Below, piece by piece: positions 56,451 through 64,000 of a stretch of DNA of 64,000 nt. The notes under the pieces are model-generated. The model ran no database searches and was not told where the DNA came from. It worked only from the letters and a program-made list of their open reading frames with translations. Positions within the stretch are counted from its first letter, which is position 1. The number at the start of each line of letters is the position of its first letter. Source of the stretch: Glebionis coronaria. Lineage: Eukaryota; Streptophyta; Magnoliopsida; Asterales; Asteraceae. The stretch lies in the NCBI GenBank assembly GCA_025667525.1, contig CM046878.1, positions 94,441,237-94,505,236 of the forward strand, given 5' to 3'. Made by a program: the position numbers and the translations under genes.

Positions 56451-59094
56451 TGTCACACCCCACCATGGCGGAATATGGGGCACGACGTATGGATATCATC
56501 ACAACAATAGCATGTCTATAGAGATAACTAAATGATATAAGAAATGTCATAAAATGGTGACACAAAAGTCATGACAATATCTCAACAAATGCAGGAGTCT
56601 AGGTAAGTAAGTAACAGTCCTACTTCTTACCCAAGACAACAAATAACATACCAAAACAATCATATGTGTGCCACAGTATCACTTATTAAAATGAACAAAC
56701 AAATAAAACTAAGAAGGAAACGGGGATTCTCCTTCTATATGCATTCCTAAGCTTCTCCAATCCTAGCCACTTATGTTCTCATGCTTAACCATAGTATCAC
56801 CTGAAAGAGACACTAAAACACGTCAACATAAAGTTGGTGAGAGTCATAGGTTTAGACTCCAACGCTAAATCAATTACAAGCTGTGATTAACAACCATCAA
56901 CACAATAACATATGGACAATGTGCTACAATTATGTATTAACAACTAGCATTCAAGATCAATCATTCCAAACCAAAATCCAAGGCTCCTACCTTGCCAAAC
57001 AACATGGTACCATAGATGATCACACTATGTACCTATCCCAAGGCCACTACCTTGGCAAACCACAAGGCCACTACCTTGTCAAACCACAAGGCCACTACCT
57101 TGTCAAACCACAAGGCCACTACCTTGTCAAACCACAAGGCCACTACCTTGTTAAACCACAATAACTGAGACGACACGTGTTCCTCGACCCAAATCATACA
57201 CAATCAAAAATCACATAGCAGTTAATCACATAATGTACACACAAGTCCATCTCAAATCACAAACACACTCACAACATCAATTTAGAAATTAACTCAACAC
57301 AGTGTCTCTTCCATCCCATCTGGAAGTCAAAATCAATAGTAAACATGGGACTATGAAACTCACCTGATAGCTCCTTCACAAGTCCTTGCACTAGCAACAA
57401 GCTAACAAACAAAAAACACGCAATCAATACACATCCAATCACTAAGATGGCTCATTAACCTATGATGGACATCTAGCCTATTCCCACATATTTACCTCAT
57501 TGATAAGCTCTAATCACCCCATTACCCTTCCTTAACAAGTCCTTAACTTGGTTAAGTTTAATAACTAACCCGTTCATATTTTACCCAAAACAGTCCCAGT
57601 TTTTAGGTCTCAAAACTTTAAGTCAAACGTCCACTTAAACATACCCATGGTTTCTGTAAAAGGAATATTCATACCCTTACATATGTTGGCTAACACCTCC
57701 CACTTGCCCTAACCTTAAAGCTACTGTTAAGGCCCCGATATACATATATCTACTTTTGTCATTCCAGATTCCCTAATTTTAAACGTATGAAAAGTTCATT
57801 ACCATTAGAGGGTCTTACCCTAAACCACACTCTTAGCCCTTATTACAATATATAAACCATCTCTCATGTTCGTGAGAAGATCCCAATGCAACCCTAAGTA
57901 CCCCAAACAACCCAAAACTTAAAAAGAAAACAGGCTGAATTAAAAACTGTTTTGACCTCCGACTGTTGTAACCTATTTTTGACCCACTTCCCGACCTCCA
58001 ATTTAGTTCTCGTTTCTTGCATTGGAAAGCCACTTCAAATATCTTTTCAGGGGTACTTGTATCGCATCTTAAATGTTCCTAAAACTCCTGATATGATCAA
58101 AACAATTGACTCAAAATTCTGCCCAGTTTTTAAAAACGGGTTTAATTAATTTAACCTAATTAATTACCCATAACCCCATTAATTACAAACCCTAAACCAT
58201 CTAATCATTATAATATCATTAAAATACAGATTCTTATTAAACCCTAACCTAAATCCATCATAAGATGATTAAGAAATCATTAAAACAATTAAATTGAAAA
58301 GGGATTTTAAGATTTACCTTTGATTTATGAAAACCCCAAAATTTTATGATGAACCCTAATTTTCTCCATTAAATTCGACCTAAACTTGATCTCCAGGGGA
58401 TTATTATGTGTTTTTAGTTAATAAAAGTTTTTATATAATTACCATACTAATCCTAGCCCAATACAATGTTTCCTTTTTCTCCTTTTTCCCTTTTTCCCTT
58501 TTTTTTTCTTTTCCAACCGTCTATAACCATTCCATATCTATTAAATTTCGTTTTTTTTTCTTTTTATTGTTTATTATTATGTTATTAACAATACCTTAAT
58601 TTACCTTAATTTATTTCAGCTCCTAAAACCTCCAAAACCTCAAAACCGTAAAACTAGTCAAATTTACGCGTTTTACCGTAAAAGACGTAAAATATACACT
58701 TTTTAAAAAAAAATCTCAAATTTTGAAATAAACTTTATAACTAAGTCCTAAATGACTTAAAACCATCCCGAAAAATATTCATATGACTAAATACCTCTTC
58801 CGAGACCCCTAAATGCAAAACCCTAAATCGTAAAAATACGATTTTCCACAATACATATACGTATACGTAAAACCACCAAATAACACCATCTCATTTCATA
58901 GTCACTAAATTGTGAGCTCATGAACATGAAATAACCGTTCCTCGATTTACTTATGAGTACTTTATACCCATATACGATATCCACACCAACCTCGTTCACG
59001 CAAAATAAACATGTAAACACACCATCACATAGTCACACATAAATAACCAAAAAAACAAGACCGAGTGACGAACCTCAAAACCACGGTTGTCACA
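56451..59094 (-). repeat. Gypsy LTR (5' LTR in element sense)
   Basis: 2,644 bp, collinear with 49005-51647 at a constant offset of 7,446 for most of its length. The 24-bp repeats lie at 57039-57158. Confidence 0.93.
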
Positions 59095-59347
59095 AACTGA
59101 TAACAAGATCAGTGAAAATGATGGGTGGAGCTGATAAAAAAATGGCCATTTAAAAGGAAAAGGACAAAAGTATCCCTGTAGCAACGAAAGTTAACGGTCA
59201 ACGGATAACGATTGTTATGGTCAAAGTAGCAAAGTGAACACTTAATGAAAGACCAGGTAGGCCGCCTACAGTTTCGAAAGACCAGTTACTATATATGCAA
59301 TCTGGACATACCACAAGTATGAAAAGTGCATTTCACTCTTACACTTT

Positions 59348-60146
59348 TTAATTTTTCATATTATAAATGTGAACATTTTAAAATAAAGTTCACATTTTTC
59401 AAAATGTGAAAAAAAGTGTGAATAAAGGTTAAATTTATTGTAGTGTAGGCCTGGTTTGCGAAGATCGCGGTCGGTCGTACGCGGCAATTACAAAACGTAC
59501 TACAGTTCGTAATTTGAGAAGAAATATACTTAACTTATTTAAAAGGGTAAGGATACGTACAAATCTCGAGTATAATCTCGGACTATAACTTAAGCCGAAA
59601 GATTAAGAAACCATAAAGGGTACTTCAACTATATAAAAAGTTTCGATAACATTAAACGAGGTATTCTCATAAACTCCAATTATATATTAAACCTTAAAAA
59701 GAGGTCTAATTACTCTCACGTTAGAGTTTAATCGTAAAATCCGTTCAACGATAAAGTTAACGATGTACTTTTTCTTATGCAAGATCTCAAACAAATTCAT
59801 TGGTGCAAGACTCATGCACTCTGTATTCAGATAGCCTTCTATTCGGATCATTCTAGACTCAACTAGATTTGCATACACACTAAATTAAATAAGTAGAAGG
59901 AAAAACGTTTATTTGAAAAACTTGTGGCTCGAAGCCTCAAACTAATTAAGCCGGTCGATGCTAAAAGAAAATAAGTTGTTTCAATTATCAAATAGTAAAA
60001 AGCATAAGATTGTCATAGCTAGAATTTGAGACTTTATGTTTGAATTTTGCTTGTCGCGAACGATCATTAAGCAGTCACACTAACTTCTCTAGACAAGTTA
60101 GCTCTTGAGAATCTGCTAACAACAATTATTTTTACGCCACCTATAT
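59348..60146. other. AT-rich spacer
   Basis: No gene. A minus-strand open frame at 59687-59878 has no recognisable motif. Confidence 0.4.
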
Positions 60147-60154
60147 TTCTGAAG

Positions 60155-60340
60155 CAGGAGCGGAGCTAGGGGTTACCCAAGATGCACGGGAACTCGATTA
60201 AATTTTGTCGCGTATAGTATATATTTGCTAAAAATCTCTATTTTGCCAAAATGAACCCGGTTTCAAAATTATTTACTATATAATAGTCGTATTAAAAAAT
60301 TTATACACCCGATGATTTTATACTTTAGATCCGTCCGTGC
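60155..60340. mobile_element. hAT-type MITE, 186 bp
   Basis: A perfect 8-bp TSD TCTGAAGC flanks it (60147-60154 and 60341-60348). Ends AGGAGCGGAGCT and AGATCCGTCCGTGC are a decayed form of the common AGGGGCGGAGCT terminal repeat, with the typical inner text GGGGTTACCCAAGATGCACG. Confidence 0.8.
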
Positions 60341-60551
60341 TCTGAAGCCTTGGGAAGTTGCCGAACTCACCCATGGTCACGACATGACTTGTCCATGAAT
60401 ACACGATGATAAAGTCAAATTTCGTACACTAGTCAAAAAATAGGTTAGCATTTAGGAAACATGGTCACCTAACAAAACATTGTGGCCACCGTGAAGGCAC
60501 TTAAGCACACAAAACATGCCGTTAATGAATTTATTTGGCATATAAACTTAA

Positions 60552-61699
60552 GAGTAAAGTGTAAAAATTATCCCTATAGTTTATAAAAATTTGAATTACA
60601 TCGCTCGTTAATAATTCACGTAACATACATCATATCCCTGACGACGAATGATGCAAACATTTTCTCGTTAAATGTTATAAATGTTTGTTATCTTAGGGGC
60701 GTTTTAGTCATTTTACAGCCTAGGGATGATTTTTGCACCTAACTTTTTTTAAAAAAAGTCGAAACAAGTTTTTTTTTAAAAAAATTCAAATTTTTTTGTA
60801 TTTTTTTTTAAAAAATTTCGAAATATTTTTTTTTTCAAAAAAGTTTCGAAAAATATTTTTTTCATAAAATTAAAAAAAAAAAGATTTTTTTTAAAAACAA
60901 TTTCGAAAAATGTTTTTTTTCAAAAATATTTTGAAAAAAATTTCAAATTATTATTTTTTAAAATTTTTGAATAAAGCTTTTTTTCCAAAAATTTCTTAAT
61001 AATGTTTTTTTCAAATAATTTTCGAATTCTTTTTTTCAGAAAGTTTTGAAAACATATTTTTTTCAAAAACATACAAAAAAAGGTTTTTTTCCAAAAAATT
61101 TAAAGAATTTTTGTTTTAAAATTTACTTTTAATTTTGAAAACAGTTTTTTTTAAAGAAATTAAAAAAAATTATTTTTTTTGAAACACAATTATTTTCGAA
61201 ATTTTTTTAGAACGAAACATTTTCGAAAAGTTTTTCCAAAACTTTTTTGCGAAAAAACGTTTGTCGATAATTTAAAAAAAATAGTAATTTTTTAAATTTC
61301 TTAAAAAAAAGGTTCTCAAAATTAAAAGTAAATTTTAAAACAAAATTATTTTACATTTTTTGAGAAATATATGTTTTCGAAATTCTTTTGAAAAACCATT
61401 TTTTCGAAACTTTTTTGAAAAAATAATTTGAATTTTTTTCACAAATTTTTTTTTTTCCAAAATTTTTTATTTTTTGAAAAGTTAAGTGCAAAAGTCATCC
61501 TTAGGTTTTAAAAGGACTAAAACACCCCTAAAATAACAAACACTTTTAACTTTTACCGGAAAAATATTTGCACTATCCGTCCTCATGATGCATGGTGTAC
61601 ACTATTTTACAACCATAATAATATAAGTTGCACAAAGTATTAACGATAGATGTAATTCAAACTTTTGACAAACTAATGAATTATTTTTGTATTTTACTC
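60552..61699. mobile_element. Foldback Mutator-like element, 1,148 bp
   Basis: Perfect 9-bp TSD TAAACTTAA (60543-60551 and 61700-61708). Long inverted repeats start GAGTAAAGTG and end TTTTACTC, and run at least 195-220 bp (for example TGTTTGTTAT, GTTTTAGTC and GATGATTTTTGCACC pair with right-side counterparts). The core (60745-61478) is runs of T and A joined by TTTCGAAA. It includes a ~30-bp inverted pair (61105-61134 and 61317-61346), so almost the whole element can fold on itself. No coding. Confidence 0.87.
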
Positions 61700-61708
61700 T
61701 AAACTTAA

Positions 61709-63300
61709 AGTTTCCTTAATTAGTTTCGATTTTACAGTTGATATACTTGAAGTTTTTATTGTCGGGTAAATTTGTTTTTTATATGTTGTCATCAAATTTT
61801 TTTGAAACTTATAAATGGATTAATCCTCAAGTTGAAAATAACTTGATTGATCATGTTTGCCAATCAGAATTTAGATAAATATTTTAAAAAAAAATTAGTG
61901 AAATTTTGGGGGCTCATATACATTTATTTTTGTTTTGATTGAAGAACTTACCAATTAGGTTAACTTCAACTTAAGAAATAGAGAGTGTTAGGTTTTAGTT
62001 TTATTTATATCTTTTGAATTAAAATTTGTAGTGATATTTTTGAATTTTGTTTAATAATTTGAATAAATATTTTTTCTTCCTCGTATTTATTATGGTTTCG
62101 TTTAAATTAGATATAACTTCTGTGTATATTTTAATATACAAATAAATTAAATTTATTTTAATATATGGATATATAAAATTTTCGTGGTTAATATTTTCTA
62201 ATTGTAATATATTTTGTATGCTATAAAAATTAAAGTATATAAAAAGTAAGAGGTATTTATTTATTTTTAAAGTTATTAAGAAAATTAAAAAAATAATAAT
62301 TTTCACTTAAAGAATCTAATTTTTTAAAATTTAATCAGTAAAATTTTATTAATTACCTTTTTTTTTAAGTTTTTGTTTTCATAAATTTGACGCTTATAAT
62401 TTTATGTCTTTTTTTCTTCATCAAAAAATTTCAACTTTTTTAGAAACTTTTACCAAATAAAAAATTTATAAGTTTAAAAAAATTAAATAATAAAAAGATT
62501 AATTTTTATCAAAAAATATTTTTTTAAATACAAATGTCTCCAATTTTTTTAAGTAGTCTCCATTATTAGTTTTATTATATTAAATAAAAGATTTGGAGTC
62601 GGTAGTACCGTAGTATCAATCAACCAACCCAGGTTTTGCTTTTGCTTTTTTCAATAAAACTTTGAGGCTTCCTTATTAGAATTGGGCTCCCATGTATTAA
62701 TTGGACTTCTGAAACATTGATTTTTGGTTACACACAAGACTTTTAGCTTTTTGAGTGATCGATCATTTGTTTGAAGAACTTCATGATAAGTTATTTGGTT
62801 ATTGTATTTGAATTGGAAATTTGGAACCGTGATCCTTGTTGCATAAGTTGGTCGTTATTATTCGTATTATATTTGGGGCGTTTGATTTATTAGAGTATGT
62901 TCGTCAAGTTACTTATTAACTTGCATTTGTTTGATAATGGATAATAAGTTTGGAGTTGGACCGTAATATTTATTAAATAAGTGGGTCATTGGAATATGAA
63001 TTTGCTATTTGGAATTTGAAAATTGATTTGACCATTGAAGACTTGGTAATAATCGCGTCGTTTGGAACTTGTTTGATTGCTTTGAATTTGTTAGTATGGA
63101 AAACTTGGATCTTCGTTTGTCGGGTGAAGTTGGTTGTTCGAATTCGTTTGTTTTTGTTGAAGATCGTTTGAGCCGGTTTGTTTGTCCGGTTGCCCTCGAA
63201 TTTGTCGGTTTTGTTCGTCTGTCGTCAACATTTTATTTGGATCGATTTTGTTTTAGATTATTTTGGGGAATCGATTGTACGCTTTGAATTAGGCTAGTAT
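61709..63300. other. AT-rich spacer
   Basis: Open frames at 62019-62306 (minus) and 62989-63287 (plus) have no recognisable motif. I do not call them genes. Confidence 0.4.
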
Positions 63301-64000
63301 CTCTAGCGTTTGGAATTGGTTCGGAACATGTGGAAAGTTTATCTCATGAAGATGATTATTGGAATCTGATTTAAGCTTCAAGATTTGTTTCATGAGTTTA
63401 ACTATTTGGGTTAGATCTTACAATAAACTAAGTGACCGATATGACTTCCTGCACAAGTGAAGTAAACTGGTAGCTTTACTATGAAGGTGGACCTCACGAT
63501 TAGACTCTAGCATGAGAGTAAGTAAACATGTTTAAAGTATGTGTGTATTGGGAAGAGTGACAAAATTGTACAATTTATGTTGTAGGAAAGGTCCCTTTTT
63601 ATAGGCGAGTCAAATGCTAGGTTTCTTAGTATTTCGCCTATAAACGTAATGGGCGTGATGGCCGGAGTAGGACCTTTGTTGGGCAAAGGTAGTTGTCGTA
63701 ATCGCAACCAGTAATTTGACTTTCGCGGGCGTTTGGTCAATCCGATGGTTGCTTACGGACGGAGACCGTGACACTTCTGCTTTCGTCTTGTAATCTTCTT
63801 TTTTTTTACGAAACCGGATGTGCTTATTTCCAACCCTTTATATCTTTGTAATGTGCTTTATTAAGCAATGACCCAATATGGTTGTATGATCCAGGCCCAG
63901 AGACCCGTCATTATCGTTATTAGTCTATATATAATAGAGGAGAATCACGTTTCCATAGAAACGGTGATTCTCCTCTCATACATAATAAAAAAATATTCTT
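63300..64000. other. Possible edge of an LTR element or regulatory DNA
   Basis: The minus strand carries CCTATAAAAAGGGACC at about 63593-63608 (TATA box plus short hairpin) followed by leader-like sequence. The plus strand carries TATATATAATA (about 63934-63944) followed at once by a strong hairpin, GAGGAGAATCACGTTTC/GAAACGGTGATTCTCCTC (63943-63978). The window ends too soon to define an element. Confidence 0.3.

Larger units (their letters stand above)
49005..59094 (-). mobile_element. Ty3-gypsy chromovirus (Tekay-like), 10,090 bp
   Basis: TSD AACTG at 49000-49004 and 59095-59099. LTRs of 2,643 and 2,644 bp with about a dozen differences by eye. On the minus strand LTRs start TGTGACAACC and end GGTGTGACA. 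A primer-site-like TGGTAATCAGAGAC lies just inside (complement of 56434-56447), and a polypurine tract (complement of 51648-51664, TATTAGGAGGGAGTGA) at the other end. Decayed gypsy pol lies on the minus strand in 51650-54160. The LTRs are young, yet the interior is ruined, so it was probably moved by enzymes from relatives. Confidence 0.93.
47890..59338. mobile_element. Non-autonomous Mutator-like element, split by a gypsy element
   Basis: Perfect 9-bp TSD TTACACTTT (47881-47889 and 59339-59347). Terminal inverted repeats of about 180 bp start GAGTGAAATGCACTTTTCAT and stay nearly identical through GGCGGCCTACCTGGTCTT to TTTTGTCCTTTTCC (47890-48075 and 59157-59338). Without the 10.1-kb gypsy insertion and its 5-bp TSD it is about 1.35 kb. 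Inside the left part is a CCACC/CCGCC-rich stretch (48100-48170) open in two frames; it could be captured gene sequence, but I do not recognise one. No transposase. Confidence 0.9.

Noticed and set aside
63940..64000. Helitron 3' end
   Set aside because: A good hairpin is present but no CTRR follows it at the expected 10-12 bp, and no TC start was found.
1..64000. tRNA or rRNA genes
   Set aside because: No cloverleaf or rRNA-like sequence was noticed; only primer-site matches to tRNA-Met ends.

Overview
The window is plant nuclear DNA: AT-rich, eukaryotic, with one intron-containing host gene in a dense layer of nested transposable elements. The Copia families (gag, pol and the extra ORF after pol) resemble elements I remember from daisy-family (Asteraceae) genomes. 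That placement is memory plus inference, not a database result. There is no sign of bacterial, organellar or CRISPR sequence.

Layout. 1-9257 is a decayed Ty1-copia element. Its gag end lies on the minus strand (1-2528) behind an inverted LTR piece (2586-2755). Its RT/RNase H, extra ORF and 3' LTR (8737-9257) lie on the plus strand, so an internal inversion is likely. 9258-10468 plus 28409-29527 is the 3' end and LTR of an older Sirevirus-like Copia element. It is split by a complete, very young 17.9-kb Copia element at 10469-28403, with identical 332-bp LTRs and TSD CCTAG. This giant has a gag frame with five in-frame stops, an intact pol, a long post-pol ORF with one in-frame TAG, and two ~490-bp arrays of a CCGAATAG-type motif. 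One array precedes gag and the other precedes the post-pol ORF.

29528-35185 is AT-rich spacer with an hAT-like MITE, a Harbinger-like MITE and a broken RT-related pseudogene. 35364-36531 is the only convincing host gene, a two-exon FCS-like zinc finger (FLZ) protein. Further right come a Mutator-like element (38101-39258, 9-bp TSD), a 5'-truncated LINE (39577-40208), an old minus-strand Copia element with both LTRs and TSD (40964-46078), an hAT-like MITE (46789-46975), and a Mutator-like element (47890-59338). The last is split by a Ty3-gypsy chromovirus (49005-59094) with near-identical 2.64-kb LTRs and a ruined interior. The right end holds a small hAT MITE (60155-60340), a foldback Mutator-like element (60552-61699) and AT-rich spacer with promoter-like signals near 63.6-64 kb.

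How it fits together. The giant Copia element looks built from two parallel modules, each with a leader, a possible splice donor, a CCGAATAG array and an ORF (gag-pol, then the post-pol ORF). A good splice acceptor 5 nt before the post-pol ATG suggests a spliced subgenomic RNA. Its broken gag beside identical LTRs suggests either that it moved using Gag supplied by relatives or that its stops are read through. The decayed Copia element at the left carries a homologous post-pol ORF and its own dispersed short motif (CCCCTGCT). The CCGAATAG modules are the best candidates for an undescribed system here.
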